A stretch of DNA of 64,000 bases, taken from the NCBI RefSeq assembly GCF_900168195.1, contig NZ_FUYX01000008.1:62001-126000 (forward strand), written 5' to 3'. Of the stretch, positions 8,858-18,481 are shown piece after piece. The position numbers were made by a program, and so were the translations under genes. This DNA is from Allobosea thiooxidans. GTDB lineage: Bacteria; Pseudomonadota; Alphaproteobacteria; Rhizobiales; Beijerinckiaceae. The stretch's first letter is position 1; each line of letters opens with the position of its first letter. The notes beneath the pieces are model-generated. The model had not been told where the DNA came from. It was given only the letters and a program-made list of their open reading frames with translations, and did not search any database.

Positions 8858-9208
8858 CTAGACCGCGAAGGAGGTCCCGCAGCCGCAGGAGCTCGACGCG
8901 TTCGGGTTGGTGATGCGGAAGGACTGGCCGATCAGGTCGTCGACGAAATCGATGGTGCAGCCTTCGAGCAGGTCGAGCGAGGTTTCGTCGATCAGCACGG
9001 TCGCGCCGTCGCGTTCGATCACGAGATCGTCCTGCGTCTTCTCGCGGTCGACGTCGAAGACATATTGGAAGCCCGAGCAGCCGCCGCCGGCCACGCTGAT
9101 GCGCAGCATCGAGCCGGGCGGCTCGTTCGCCATCACCGACAGAATCTGTTTCGCGGCATTCGCGGTGACCGCGATGCCGCGCGGATTGACCGCAAGATCG
9201 GTCGACAT
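8858..9208 (-). CDS. erpA: Iron-sulfur cluster insertion protein ErpA
   Basis: A 116-residue A-type carrier of the HesB/IscA family. The three cluster-binding cysteines are present: Cys44 in GGGCSGFQY and Cys108/Cys110 in [10 protein letters not shown]. It receives a [4Fe-4S] cluster and passes it to apo-enzymes in the cytosol. The single-domain length and the head-to-head pairing with dgt, common in Hyphomicrobiales, support ErpA over IscA or SufA. Confidence 0.9.
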   Translation of the reverse strand: MSTDLAVNPRGIAVTANAAKQILSVMANEPPGSMLRISVAGGGCSGFQYVFDVDREKTQDDLVIERDGATVLIDETSLDLLEGCTIDFVDDLIGQSFRITNPNASSSCGCGTSFAV

Positions 9209-9295
9209 GTTTCAGATGCTCCTTGCACCTTGCTCGCCCGGAAAGGTAATGCCCCGGCAGCGCCTCCACAAGGACGAGGCCGCGACGGGGCTGCC

Positions 9296-10549
9296 ATGCC
9301 GGATCCACAGAGCCCGCCTCAAGGCTTTTCTCCTCCGCACGGCATCGAGCCGGGCGAGCGCTGGCGCGCGCCCTATGCCTGCCGCTCCAGCACCAGCCGC
9401 GGGCGACTGATCGGAGAGCCGGCCTCGGCGACGCGCGGCGAATTCCAGCGCGACCGCGACCGCATCATCCATTCGACCGCCTTTCGCCGCCTGAAGCACA
9501 AGACGCAGGTCTTCGTCTCGCATGAGGGCGACCATTACCGCACGCGTCTGACCCACACGATCGAGGTGGCGCAGATCGCCCGTGCCCTGGCGCGCGCGCT
9601 CGGCCTCGACGAGGACCTGGCCGAGGCACTGGCCCTGGCCCATGATCTCGGCCACACGCCCTTCGGCCATACCGGCGAGGACGCGCTGGAAGAATGCATG
9701 GCCGGCTTCGGCGGCTTCGACCACAACGCCCAGACGCTGAGGATCGTGACGCGGCTGGAGCGGCGCTATGCCGATTTCGACGGGCTCAACCTGAGCTGGG
9801 AGACGCTCGAGGGGCTGGTCAAGCACAACGGCCCGCTTCTCGACCGTCAGGGCAGGCCGACGGCCCGCTACGCCAAGACGGGCATCCCGGTGGCGATCGT
9901 CGAATATCAGCATCGCCAGGATCTCTGGCTCGACAGCTACGCCTCGGCCGAGGCGCAGGCCGCGGCGCTGGCCGACGACATCGCCTACAATGCCCATGAC
10001 ATCGACGATGGCCTACGGGCCGGGCTGTTCGGCCATGCCGAGCTTCGGGCCGTGCCCTTCCTGGCCGGGCTGCTGGACGAGATCGAGCGGCTGCATCCGG
10101 GGCTGGAGCGGCCGCGCGCGACCAACGAGCTGGTGCGGCGGGTCATCACCCGCTTCGTCGAGGACGTGATCGCGGAATCGCAGCGGCGCCTGGCCGCTCT
10201 GGCGCCAGCCGATGCCGACGCGATCCGCCGCGCCGACCGGTCGGTGATCGCCTTCTCGCCGGCGATCGAGACGGCCGACCGCGACATCAAGGGCTTCCTC
10301 TATCCGAACATGTACCGCCATCCGCGCATCGCGCCGATCCGGGCCGATGCGGCGCAGGTGGTGCGCGAGCTGTTCGCCCGCTTCAGCGCCGATCCGGCTG
10401 CGATGCCGGAGGAATGGGCAGCGGGCTGCGACGGCCTCGACGAGCACCGGCGCGCGCGGCGAATCGCCGACTACATCGCCGGGATGACGGACTGGTACGC
10501 GCTCGACGAGCACCGGCGCCTGTTTGACGCCACTCCCTCGCTGCGATAG
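9296..10549 (+). CDS. dgt: Deoxyguanosinetriphosphate triphosphohydrolase-like protein
   Basis: A 417-residue HD-superfamily dNTPase. The metal-binding HD motif is visible as RLTHTIEV (His87) and [10 protein letters not shown] (His116-Asp117, His120), with the conserved opening [14 protein letters not shown] and [19 protein letters not shown]. These enzymes cleave dNTPs to nucleoside and triphosphate. The ATG at 9296 ([10 protein letters not shown]) is chosen because the open frame upstream crosses the erpA gene. Divergent from erpA with 87 bp between the starts. Confidence 0.9.
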   Translation: MPDPQSPPQGFSPPHGIEPGERWRAPYACRSSTSRGRLIGEPASATRGEFQRDRDRIIHSTAFRRLKHKTQVFVSHEGDHYRTRLTHTIEVAQIARALARALGLDEDLAEALALAHDLGHTPFGHTGEDALEECMAGFGGFDHNAQTLRIVTRLERRYADFDGLNLSWETLEGLVKHNGPLLDRQGRPTARYAKTGIPVAIVEYQHRQDLWLDSYASAEAQAAALADDIAYNAHDIDDGLRAGLFGHAELRAVPFLAGLLDEIERLHPGLERPRATNELVRRVITRFVEDVIAESQRRLAALAPADADAIRRADRSVIAFSPAIETADRDIKGFLYPNMYRHPRIAPIRADAAQVVRELFARFSADPAAMPEEWAAGCDGLDEHRRARRIADYIAGMTDWYALDEHRRLFDATPSLR

Positions 10550-10585
10550 GGCCGGTCGCCCGTACAAATATGTTCGAGCCTGGAT

Positions 10586-10706
10586 GAGCCCTCATCCTGA
10601 GGAGCGCTTCGTCGAAGCGCGTCTCGAAGGATGGCCCAGGAGGCTTCAGAATGACTGGAGCATCCTTCGAGACGCAAGCTTCGCTTGCTCCTCAGGATGA
10701 GGGCTC
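10586..10706. repeat. Intergenic palindromic repeat, family B, copy 1
   Basis: A 121-bp inverted element: GAGCCCTCATCCTGAGGAGC at the left and its complement ending CTCAGGATGAGGGCTC at the right, with inner arms CGTCTCGAAGGATGG and CATCCTTCGAGACG. The whole can form a long cruciform or RNA stem. A second copy is at 59513-59635. It lies just upstream of argS and carries an in-frame false start for it. Confidence 0.85.
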
Positions 10707-10737
10707 AGAGGCTTTCAACGGACAAGATGTGACCGCG

Positions 10738-12504
10738 ATGAACCTGTTCGAGATCTATTCCGCCCGTCTCCATGCCGCGCTTTCGGCGCTCGCCGAGCGA
10801 GGCGCGCTCCCGGCGGGCCTCAATCTTGCGCGCGTCGTGGTCGAGCCGACCAAGGATCCGGCTCATGGCGACCTCGCCACCAATGCGGCGATGGTGCTGG
10901 CCAAGGACGCCGGCACCAATCCGCGCGCGCTGGCCACGCTGCTGGTCGAGGAGCTGTCGAAGGATCCGGAGATCACGAAGGCCGAGATCGCCGGGCCCGG
11001 CTTCATCAACCTGACGCTGCAGCCGGCGGTGTTCACCGCGGTCCTCAAGGCCGCGATCGAGGCGGGGCTGGATTACGGGCGCGGCACGCCGAAGCCCGAG
11101 CCCAAGGTCAATGTCGAATATGTCTCGGCCAATCCGACCGGGCCGATGCATGTTGGCCATGGCCGCGGCGCGGTGTTCGGCGATGCGCTGGCGAGCCTGC
11201 TCGCCTTCGCCGGGCACGATGTCACTCGCGAATACTACATCAACGATGCCGGCGCGCAGGTCGACGTGCTCGCCCGTTCCGCCTTCCTGCGCTATCGCGA
11301 GGCGCTGGGCGAGGATATCGGGGCGATCCCCGAAGGGCTCTATCCCGGCGACTACCTGATCTCGGTCGGCAAGACGCTCGCCGAGCAGTACGGGCCGGCG
11401 CTCCGCGACAAGGCCGAATGGGACTGGCTCCCGCTCGTCCGGCAGGCGGCGATCGACGGCATGATGGCGATGATCCGCGAGGATCTCGCCGCGCTCGGCG
11501 TCGTCCACGAGATCTTCTTTTCGGAACGTTCACTGCAAGGACGGGACGGCAACACCAATGCCGTGCACCAGACGATCGAGGATCTGCGGGCGCGCGACCT
11601 CGTCTATGAAGGGCGCCTCCCGCCGCCCAAGGGCCAGAAGGACGAGGACTGGGAGGATCGCGAGCAGACCCTGTTCCGGGCCACCAAGTTTGGCGACGAC
11701 GTCGACCGGCCGCTGCTGAAGTCGGATGGCAGCTACACCTATTTCGCCAACGACATCGCCTATCATCGCTCCAAGTTCGTGCGCGGCTTCCCCGAGATGA
11801 TCGACGTCTGGGGCGCCGACCATGGCGGCTACGTCAAGCGCATGCAGGCGGCGGTGAAGGCGGTGACGGGCGGGCAGGGCTCGCTCGACGTCAAGCTCTG
11901 CCAGCTGGTGCGCCTCCTGCGCAACGGCGAGCAGGTCAGGATGTCGAAGCGCTCCGGCGACTTCGTCACGCTGCGCGAGGTCATCGACGAGGTCGGCCGC
12001 GATGCGGTGCGCTTCATGATGATCTTCCGCAAGAACGACGCGACGCTCGACTTCGATCTCGCGAAGGTGGTCGAGCAGTCGAAGGACAACCCGGTCTTCT
12101 ACGTCCAGTACGCCCATGCGCGCTGCCACTCGATCTTCCGGCAGGCGCGGGAGGTGTTCCCGGACCTCGACGTCAGGCCGGCGGCGCTGGCTGAGGCCGA
12201 TCTCGCCATCTTGACCGACGAGGCGGAGGTCGGCATCGTCAAGACGATTGCGGCCTATCCGCGCATCATCGAAGGTGCAGCGGCAGCGCACGAGCCGCAT
12301 CGCGTGGCCTTCTTCGTCCACGAACTGGCCAGCGCGTTCCACTCTTTGTGGAACAAGGGCAAAGACTCGCCGCAATTACGGTTCGTTAATCAAACTGATC
12401 GAAAGTCGACCTTGGCGAGATTGGCGTTTGTGCATGCGGTGCGCAGCGTCCTTGCTTCCGGTCTGGCTGTCGCCGGAGTTGCGGCGCCGGAAGAGATGCG
12501 CTGA
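10738..12504 (+). CDS. argS: Arginyl-tRNA synthetase
   Basis: A 588-residue class Ia synthetase that charges tRNA-Arg. An N-terminal ArgRS-specific domain (1 to about 100) is followed by the HIGH-type motif HVGHGRG (138-144) after [13 protein letters not shown], and the KMSKS-type motif RMSKRSG. The C-terminal anticodon-binding helical domain ends the protein. ATG 10738 ([11 protein letters not shown]) is chosen because the earlier in-frame start at 10651 lies in the upstream repeat. It begins the argS / SPOR / nagZ / scpAB block. Confidence 0.95.
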   Translation: MNLFEIYSARLHAALSALAERGALPAGLNLARVVVEPTKDPAHGDLATNAAMVLAKDAGTNPRALATLLVEELSKDPEITKAEIAGPGFINLTLQPAVFTAVLKAAIEAGLDYGRGTPKPEPKVNVEYVSANPTGPMHVGHGRGAVFGDALASLLAFAGHDVTREYYINDAGAQVDVLARSAFLRYREALGEDIGAIPEGLYPGDYLISVGKTLAEQYGPALRDKAEWDWLPLVRQAAIDGMMAMIREDLAALGVVHEIFFSERSLQGRDGNTNAVHQTIEDLRARDLVYEGRLPPPKGQKDEDWEDREQTLFRATKFGDDVDRPLLKSDGSYTYFANDIAYHRSKFVRGFPEMIDVWGADHGGYVKRMQAAVKAVTGGQGSLDVKLCQLVRLLRNGEQVRMSKRSGDFVTLREVIDEVGRDAVRFMMIFRKNDATLDFDLAKVVEQSKDNPVFYVQYAHARCHSIFRQAREVFPDLDVRPAALAEADLAILTDEAEVGIVKTIAAYPRIIEGAAAAHEPHRVAFFVHELASAFHSLWNKGKDSPQLRFVNQTDRKSTLARLAFVHAVRSVLASGLAVAGVAAPEEMR

Positions 12505-12602
12505 CGGTCGATTTTCCGCCGGCGCGCACAAGGTCAGGTTGACCGCGCGGGCCAACGGTCCTTCCATAGGAAGGCGTGGCTTGTGCTGGAATGGATCGTA
12601 CC

Positions 12603-14246
12603 ATGAGTGAGCCAGCTAGGAACCGTTTCGCGCTCGATCTCGAAGATCTCGAGCGCCAGCTCCGCGGGGCAGGGCAGGCGCCCCGCTCCGGCCAGCAGGC
12701 CGATCCGCTTGCGGAGCTGACCCGCATCGTCGGGCAGGACGACCCGCTTCGCGATATCTTCGCCGAGCCGCGGCCGCAGGCCGCGCGTCCGGCTGTGCGC
12801 CAGGAGCCGAATTTCGAGGTCGTGCCGCCCCGGCCCGCGCCGGCCGAGCCGGTCCCTTCGGCGCCTCCGGCGGAGCTGCGCGGCGCGCTCGACGAGTTCG
12901 AGGCCCTGCTGCGCCGCACCGAGCCGCGACGCCCGCAGGCGGAAGCGGCTCAGCCGCAGCACGCTCCCGAAGATCATGACCACGATCTGCCGGAGCCCTT
13001 GCCCTATGCCCGCCCGGCCCACAGCGCGGTCGCCGCGCGCGACCTCGACGAGGATCGGGATCAGCGCGCCGTAGAGCAGCCCCGCTATGCCGAGGCGCCC
13101 CGGGCCTATGCCCCGGCTCCGCAAGCTTACGCGCCAGCCCCGCAGGCCTATGCCGAAGAGCAGCAGGCCTATGACGAGGCGCCGCCGCCCGCCTATGCCT
13201 ATCAGCAGGGGCAGGGTGGCACGCCGGCTCACGACTATGCCGAGGACGACCTGCCGGATCTCGAGCCGCGCCGCTCGCGCAAGGGGCTCTGGGCCGCGGC
13301 TGCCGTCATCGCCGTCGGCCTGATCGGCGTCGGGGCGAGCTTCGTCCTGCGCGGCGGGACGACGCCCAAGGACGGCCAGCCGCCGCTGATCACGGCCGAT
13401 AGCGGCCCGGTGAAGGTCGAGCCGGCCAATCCGGGCGGAGCCGAGATCCCGAACCAGAACAAGCAGATCTACGAGCGCAGCGCCGAGGCGGCCCAGGGCC
13501 AGACCAAGCTGGTCAACAACGAGGAGCAGCCGGTCGACGTCCAGCAGGCCGCGCGGTCCATGCCGGCGCGGGTCGTGATGCCCGGGCCGAGCTCCACCAA
13601 TGCCGACACCGCTCTCGCCGCCGCGCCGGCGGCGCCCGAGCGCAGCATCCTGCCGGCCGAGCCTGGCCTGACGCCGATGCCGCCGGTCCCCGGCCTCGGC
13701 GAGCCGCGCCGCGTCCGCACGGTCTCGATCCGTCCGGACGGCACTCCGGCGCAGAACCCTGTTGCGGTCGACACCAGCCAGATCGCCACCGGCTCGGCGC
13801 CGGCGCGCAACGGCGCCAGCCAGCCGGCGGCGCAGCGCCCAGCACAGGCGCAGGCGCCCGCACCGGCCGTCCCCAAGACGCAGGAGCGTGCGACCACCCC
13901 CGCCGCCGCCACGACGCCGGCCGCCCCGATGCGTCTCGCCAGCGCGGCTCCGCCGCCGCCCGCCGCTGCCCCGGCAACCGCCGCGGTTCGTGCCGGGACG
14001 GGCGATTTCGTGGTGCAGCTCGCCGCGCCCGGCAGCGAAGCGGAAGCACGCGCCACCTTCGCCGCGCTCCAGCGCAAATACGGCAATGTGCTCAGCGGCC
14101 AGTCGCCGATCATCCGCAAGACGGAGCTCGCCGGCGGCAAGACCGTCTATCGCCTGCGCGTCGGCCCCTATTCCCGCGAGGATGCGGCCTCGATGTGCTC
14201 GCAACTCCAGGCTGCCGGCGGCCAGTGCTTCATCGCCAAGAACTGA
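12603..14246 (+). CDS. SPOR-domain inner-membrane protein
   Basis: A 547-residue bitopic protein. A long acidic and Pro/Ala-rich cytoplasmic part includes Tyr-rich repeats (AYAPAPQAYAPAPQAYAEEQQAYDEAP, about 168-205). One transmembrane helix (about 228-249, GLWAAAAVIAVGLIGVGASFVL) leads to a Pro/Ala-rich periplasmic linker and a C-terminal SPOR domain (about 467-547, FVVQLAAPGSEAEA..YRLRVGPYSREDAASMC). SPOR domains bind denuded glycans at the division septum. The argS-SPOR-nagZ order is shared across Hyphomicrobiales. GTG 12576 and ATG 12591 are alternative starts. Confidence 0.85.
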   Translation: MSEPARNRFALDLEDLERQLRGAGQAPRSGQQADPLAELTRIVGQDDPLRDIFAEPRPQAARPAVRQEPNFEVVPPRPAPAEPVPSAPPAELRGALDEFEALLRRTEPRRPQAEAAQPQHAPEDHDHDLPEPLPYARPAHSAVAARDLDEDRDQRAVEQPRYAEAPRAYAPAPQAYAPAPQAYAEEQQAYDEAPPPAYAYQQGQGGTPAHDYAEDDLPDLEPRRSRKGLWAAAAVIAVGLIGVGASFVLRGGTTPKDGQPPLITADSGPVKVEPANPGGAEIPNQNKQIYERSAEAAQGQTKLVNNEEQPVDVQQAARSMPARVVMPGPSSTNADTALAAAPAAPERSILPAEPGLTPMPPVPGLGEPRRVRTVSIRPDGTPAQNPVAVDTSQIATGSAPARNGASQPAAQRPAQAQAPAPAVPKTQERATTPAAATTPAAPMRLASAAPPPPAAAPATAAVRAGTGDFVVQLAAPGSEAEARATFAALQRKYGNVLSGQSPIIRKTELAGGKTVYRLRVGPYSREDAASMCSQLQAAGGQCFIAKN

Positions 14247-14269
14247 GCCTTCGGCCTCGGTGACGGACA

Positions 14270-14308
14270 AGAGCGGCGGCGCCCGGGAGGGCGCCGCCGC
14301 TCTGTTTT
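14270..14308 (+). terminator. Strong terminator after the SPOR gene
   Basis: A perfect 15-bp GC-rich stem AGAGCGGCGGCGCCC (14270-14284) / GGGCGCCGCCGCTCT (14289-14303) has a GGGA tetraloop and is followed by GTTTTG. It separates the argS-SPOR unit from the TRAP gene. Confidence 0.85.
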
Positions 14309-14429
14309 GAGGGGAGCCGGTGCACCGCCGGGGTGCGCTTGTCTCGCCGGCCCGGCCGTGCGACTAGCCTCGCAACGACATAAGGCCGCTTCGGACAGCG
14401 AAGCGAGCGCGTAGAGCCGGAGGTTGCGC

Positions 14430-15524
14430 ATGGATCGCCGTCAATTCGTCAAGGTCGCCGGGGCAGGGGCTGCCGGCAGCGCGGCCATCGCCGCTCCCGC
14501 CGTCGCCCAGTCGCAGCCCAAGGTGACGTGGCGCCTGACCTCGAGCTATCCGAAGAGCCTCGACACGCTCTACGGCATCTCGACCCATGTCGCGAAGCGG
14601 GTCGCCGAGGCCACCGACAACAACTTCCAGATCCAGGTCTTCGCGCCGGGCGAGATCGTGCCCGCGCTGCAGGCGCTGGACGCCGTGCAGAACGGCACCG
14701 TCGAGTGCAGCCACACGCTGTCGAGCTTCTATATCGGCAAGGACCCGGCCTTCGCCTTCGAGACCTCGCTGCCCTTCGGCTTCAACGCCCGGCAGCAGAA
14801 CGCCTGGCTCTATCAGGGCGGCGGTCTCGAGCTCTGCCGCAGCTTCATGAAGACCTACAACATCCACACCATCCCGTCGGGCAACACCGGCGCGCAGATG
14901 GGCGGCTGGTTCCGCAAGGAGATCAAGTCGCTGGAGGATCTGAAGGGGCTGAAGTTCCGGATCGCCGGCCTCGGCGGCCGCATCATGGCGCGCCTCGGCG
15001 TCGTGCCGCAGACCATCGGCGGCGCCGACATCTATCCGGCGCTGGAGCGCGGCACCCTCGACGCGGTCGAGTTCTCCGGCCCCTATGACGACGAGAAGCT
15101 CGGCTTCGTGAAAGTCGCCAAGTACTACTACTATCCCGGCTTCTGGGAGGGGAACGCCAATGTCAGCTTCCTCGCCAACCAGGACAAGTGGAACGAACTG
15201 CCGGCCTCCTACCGGGCGATCGTCGAGGCGGCCTGCGCCGAGGCGAACGCGCACTGCCTGGCGAAATACGACCACAACAACCCCGACGCGCTGATTCGCC
15301 TGGCCGGCACGGGCGCGGAGCTGCGGCCCTTCCCGCAGGAGGTGATGCAGGCGGCGTTCAAGGAGGCCTTCGCCATGTATGGCGAGCTCGCTGCGAGCAA
15401 CCCCAACTTCAAGACCTTCTACGAGTCCTTCCTGCCCTACTGGAAGAAGGAACAGCTCTGGTTCCGCATCGCCGAGCTGCCCTTCGACGCATTCAACGCG
15501 CAGCATTACGCGCAGGTGAAGTGA
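14430..15524 (+). CDS. TRAP transporter substrate-binding protein (DctP family), orphan
   Basis: A 364-residue periplasmic binding protein. The twin-arginine signal MDRRQFVKVAGAGAAGSAAIAAPAVAQ (cleavage near residue 26) implies folded export by Tat. The mature part (VTWRLTSSYPKSLDTLYG, FSGPYDDEKLGFVKVAKYYYYPGFWEG) resembles the TakP/DctP branch that binds 2-oxo or other carboxylic acids. GGAGG 6 nt before ATG 14430 fixes the start. No DctQ or DctM membrane subunit is nearby, so it either works with a distant transporter or has another binding role. It interrupts the SPOR-nagZ neighbourhood. Confidence 0.88.
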   Translation: MDRRQFVKVAGAGAAGSAAIAAPAVAQSQPKVTWRLTSSYPKSLDTLYGISTHVAKRVAEATDNNFQIQVFAPGEIVPALQALDAVQNGTVECSHTLSSFYIGKDPAFAFETSLPFGFNARQQNAWLYQGGGLELCRSFMKTYNIHTIPSGNTGAQMGGWFRKEIKSLEDLKGLKFRIAGLGGRIMARLGVVPQTIGGADIYPALERGTLDAVEFSGPYDDEKLGFVKVAKYYYYPGFWEGNANVSFLANQDKWNELPASYRAIVEAACAEANAHCLAKYDHNNPDALIRLAGTGAELRPFPQEVMQAAFKEAFAMYGELAASNPNFKTFYESFLPYWKKEQLWFRIAELPFDAFNAQHYAQVK

Positions 15525-15544
15525 CGGGAGCGCCTCGCCGGCTT

Positions 15545-15635
15545 GTCATCCCGGGCGACCCTGAGTCGACCCGGGATCCATGCCGGAGCATTTCCGGCAT
15601 GGGCTGAGGCATGGATTTCGGATCGGCGCCGCCGG
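15545..15635. repeat. Intergenic palindromic repeat, family D-like, copy
   Basis: It starts GTCATCCCGGGCGACC and holds two nested palindromes: CCCGGG..CCCGGG and ATGCCGGAGCATTTCCGGCAT. CATGGAT/ATCCATG arms bracket the second one. It fills the gap between the TRAP gene and nagZ. The match to the copy at 38568 is in general plan (GTCAT.CCCGGG-type head), not base by base. Confidence 0.5.
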
Positions 15636-15717
15636 GGCGGCTTGTTCGGGGGCGCTTCGGAGCATGGTGGCATCAGCAGCGCTTGACCGCGCCCGCGCCG
15701 CTTCCTAACCCGGTGTC

Positions 15718-16728
15718 ATGACATCGCGCGCCTTCATCGCCGGTTGCCTCGGCACGAGCCTCACTGCGGACGAGCGGGCCTTCTTCCGCGATGCCCGGCC
15801 CTGGGGCTTCATCGTCTTCAAGCGCAATACCGAGTCGCCCGAGCAGGTCGCTGCGCTCACCGCGGAAATGCGGGAGACGGTGGGCTGGCACGCCCCGATC
15901 CTGATCGACCAGGAAGGCGGGCGCGTGCAGCGCATGGGGCCGCCACTCTGGCCGAAATACCCGGCGGCCAGGGCCTTCCTCGCCATCAACGACCCAGTGC
16001 GCCAGCGCGAGATCGTCCGCCTCTCGGCGCGCCTGATGGCGCATGATCTCAAGAGCGTCGGCGTCGATGTCGATTGCCTGCCGGTGCTCGATGTGCCGGT
16101 CGCCGGCAGCCACGACGTGATCGGCGAACGCGCCTATGCCCATGATCCGGACCAGGTGGCGCGGCTCGGCCGGGCGGCGGCGGAAGGGCTGATCGCCGGC
16201 GGCGTGCTGCCGGTCGTCAAGCACATGCCGGGGCATGGCCGGGCGCGGGCTGACAGCCATTACGACCTGCCCGTCGTCGAGGCCTCGCTCGACGAGCTCA
16301 GGGCGCATGATTTCCGGCCGTTCCGCCATCTCGCCGACATGCCGCTGGCGATGACGGCGCATGTCGTGTTCACCGCGCTTGACCGGAAGCACCCTGCCAC
16401 CGTCTCGCGCAAGATCGTACGCGAGATCATGCGCAGGGAGATCGGCTTCGAGGGGCTGATCATGACGGACGACATCTCGATGAAGGCGCTCTCGGGCTCC
16501 TTCGAGGAGAAGGGGCGGGCCGCGATCCGCGCAGGTGTCGACGTGATCCTGCATTGCCATGGCATCATGGAGGAGATGATCGCGATCGCAGGCGTGGTGC
16601 CGGAGATGACCGGCGCCCGCGCCCGCCGCGCCGCCGCCGCGCTGGGGCGGATCCGGCACGAGCCGGAACCGGTCGATCTCAAGGCCGCCCGGGCGGAACT
16701 GGCTGCCGCACTTGCGCTGAGCGCCTGA
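15718..16728 (+). CDS. nagZ: Beta-N-acetylhexosaminidase NagZ (GH3)
   Basis: A 336-residue single-domain glycoside hydrolase family 3 protein. Motifs are LIDQEGGRVQRM (substrate pocket), KHMPGHGRARADSHYDLP (the NagZ loop with the His general acid/base) and the nucleophile Asp in LIMTDDISMKALSG. NagZ removes N-acetylglucosamine from anhydro-muropeptides in the cytosol during wall recycling. No signal peptide is present, which fits. It precedes scpA by 93 bp. Confidence 0.93.
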   Translation: MTSRAFIAGCLGTSLTADERAFFRDARPWGFIVFKRNTESPEQVAALTAEMRETVGWHAPILIDQEGGRVQRMGPPLWPKYPAARAFLAINDPVRQREIVRLSARLMAHDLKSVGVDVDCLPVLDVPVAGSHDVIGERAYAHDPDQVARLGRAAAEGLIAGGVLPVVKHMPGHGRARADSHYDLPVVEASLDELRAHDFRPFRHLADMPLAMTAHVVFTALDRKHPATVSRKIVREIMRREIGFEGLIMTDDISMKALSGSFEEKGRAAIRAGVDVILHCHGIMEEMIAIAGVVPEMTGARARRAAAALGRIRHEPEPVDLKAARAELAAALALSA

Positions 16729-16821
16729 ACAGCCGAATCTGTCATCGGGGTTGATTGCAAATCCCCGCTGCCGCGATCCCGGATCCTCGCTTCGCCGCGT
16801 CCGGGACGGCCATGCGGGGAT

Positions 16822-17673
16822 ATGACGGGGACGACGGCCAGCATGACGGCCGAACTGCCATTCGAGGAAGACCGTGCACGGCGCGCGGGCGAGCCGTCGC
16901 TCGTCGTCGATGTCGACGGCTATGAGGGGCCGCTCGACCTGCTGCTCGATCTCGCGCGCCGCCAGAAGGTCGACCTGCACCGCATCTCGATCCTGGCGCT
17001 GGCCGAGCAGTATCTCGCCTTCGTCGAGGAGGCGCGGGCGCTGCGGCTCGAGCTCGCGGCCGATTATCTCGTGATGGCGGCCTGGCTGGCCTATCTGAAG
17101 TCCCGCCTGCTGCTGCCCGAGCCGCCGAAGGGTGAGGAGCCGAGTGCGGCCGACCTCGCCACGGCGCTGGCGCTGCGCCTGCGCCGGCTCGAGGCGATCC
17201 GCGCGGCGGCGCACAGGCTCGCGGCGCGCGAGCGGCTGGGGCAGGACGTGTTCGCGCGCGGCGCGCCCGAGGAGATCGCCGCCGGGGCGCGGCCGGTCTG
17301 GGAGGCGGAGCTCTACGACCTGCTCGCAGCCTATGCGCAGCAACGCCAGAAGCAGGTGAAGGGCCATATCTCGGTCGGCCACCGCGTGGTCTGGTCGCTG
17401 GTGGAGGCGCGCGAGGCGCTGCAGCGGCTGGTCGGCGCGGCGGGGGATTGGACGGAGCTCGACGGCTATCTGACGCAGTACATGGCCTCGCATGGCCTGC
17501 CGGCCCGGGAGATGCGGGCGACGGTGCGGGCCTCCGCCCTCTCGGCGATGCTCGAAATGGTGCGGGAAGGGGTGCTCGACCTGCGCCAGGAGGAGGCCTT
17601 CGCGCCGATCCATGTGCGCCGCCGTTCGGCGCGGCCGGCGGCTCTGCCCTTCAGCGGCAAGGATGCGTCATGA
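16822..17673 (+). CDS. scpA: Segregation and condensation protein A
   Basis: A 283-residue kleisin of the bacterial SMC condensin. The family signature is clear: DGYEGPLDLLLDLARRQKVDLHRISILALAEQYLAFVEEA followed by YLVMAAWLAYLKSRLLLPE. ScpA bridges the SMC heads and binds ScpB, helping chromosome compaction and segregation. The stop overlaps the scpB start (ATGA), so translation is coupled. ATG 16843 is a possible shorter start. Confidence 0.93.
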   Translation: MTGTTASMTAELPFEEDRARRAGEPSLVVDVDGYEGPLDLLLDLARRQKVDLHRISILALAEQYLAFVEEARALRLELAADYLVMAAWLAYLKSRLLLPEPPKGEEPSAADLATALALRLRRLEAIRAAAHRLAARERLGQDVFARGAPEEIAAGARPVWEAELYDLLAAYAQQRQKQVKGHISVGHRVVWSLVEAREALQRLVGAAGDWTELDGYLTQYMASHGLPAREMRATVRASALSAMLEMVREGVLDLRQEEAFAPIHVRRRSARPAALPFSGKDAS

Positions 17674-18368
17674 AGGCCGCTGCGACCGAACCCCTGGACG
17701 CCGGGGATGGTGGCGGGGCGGAAGCCTTCGCCCAGGCGCTGCGCATCTGCGAGGCGCTGCTCTTCGCCTCGGCGGTGCCGCTGTCTGCGGAAGCGCTGAG
17801 CCGGGCCATACCCGCCGGCATCGCAGTGGAGCCGGTGCTGGCGCGGCTCGTCGAGCTCTACGCCTCGCGCGGCGTCAATCTGCGGCAGGTCGCCGGCGGC
17901 TGGGCGTTCCGGACGGCGCCGGATCTCGGCTATCTGCTCGCGGCCGAGGCCGAGCCGCCGCGCCGCTTGTCGCGCGCCGCGCTCGAGGTGCTCTCGATCA
18001 TCGCCTATCACCAGCCTGTGACCCGGGCCGAGATCGAGGAGATCCGCGGCGTCGCCACCGCCAAGGGCACGCTCGACATCCTGCTCGAGGCCGGATGGGT
18101 CCGCCTGCGCGGGCGGCGACGCTCGCCCGGTCGTCCGGTGACCTATGGCACGACGCCGGGCTTCCTCGACCATTTCGGGCTCGACCGCATCGACGACCTG
18201 CCCGGGCTGGAGGAATTGAAGGGCGCGGGCATCGTCGAAGGCCGCCTGACGCGCGACCTCACCGTGCCGGTGCCGGACGACGATCCTGGCCTGCGCGACG
18301 ACGAGGACCCGCTCGGCGACCTGTTCAGCCCGCTTGACGACGGCGAGGGCGGGCCCCAACAGGGGTGA
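17670..18368 (+). CDS. scpB: Segregation and condensation protein B
   Basis: A 232-residue protein with two winged-helix domains. Landmarks are ICEALLFASAVPLSAEALSRAIP in the first, and ALEVLSIIAYHQPVTRAEIEEIRGVATAKGTLDILLEAGWVRLRGRRRSPGRPVTYGTT in the second. It dimerises and binds ScpA in the SMC complex. ATG 17670 overlaps the scpA stop. The acidic C-terminal tail is normal for the alphaproteobacterial form. Confidence 0.93.
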   Translation: MKAAATEPLDAGDGGGAEAFAQALRICEALLFASAVPLSAEALSRAIPAGIAVEPVLARLVELYASRGVNLRQVAGGWAFRTAPDLGYLLAAEAEPPRRLSRAALEVLSIIAYHQPVTRAEIEEIRGVATAKGTLDILLEAGWVRLRGRRRSPGRPVTYGTTPGFLDHFGLDRIDDLPGLEELKGAGIVEGRLTRDLTVPVPDDDPGLRDDEDPLGDLFSPLDDGEGGPQQG

Positions 18369-18481
18369 AGACGCTCGGCATCGGCCGGGCCCGATTGAAC
18401 GGAGCTGTGTCGACCTTGGCTGAAACGAAAGCGGGATGGCTCGGCTGGGGCCGGCGTGGAACGGCCGGCGCGGCGATCCCG

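Noticed and set aside
10651-10737. N-terminal extension of ArgRS
   Set aside because: The extra codons lie within repeat family B and are not part of the conserved ArgRS N-terminal domain.
16741-16815. Possible further repeat copy between nagZ and scpA
   Set aside because: It has a GTCATCGGGG head and a CCCGGATC/GTCCGGG dyad, but the match to families A-D is too weak to assign.
15673-17613. 646-codon minus-strand open frame over nagZ and scpA
   Set aside because: Antisense shadow: the plus strand holds two intact, well-conserved genes.
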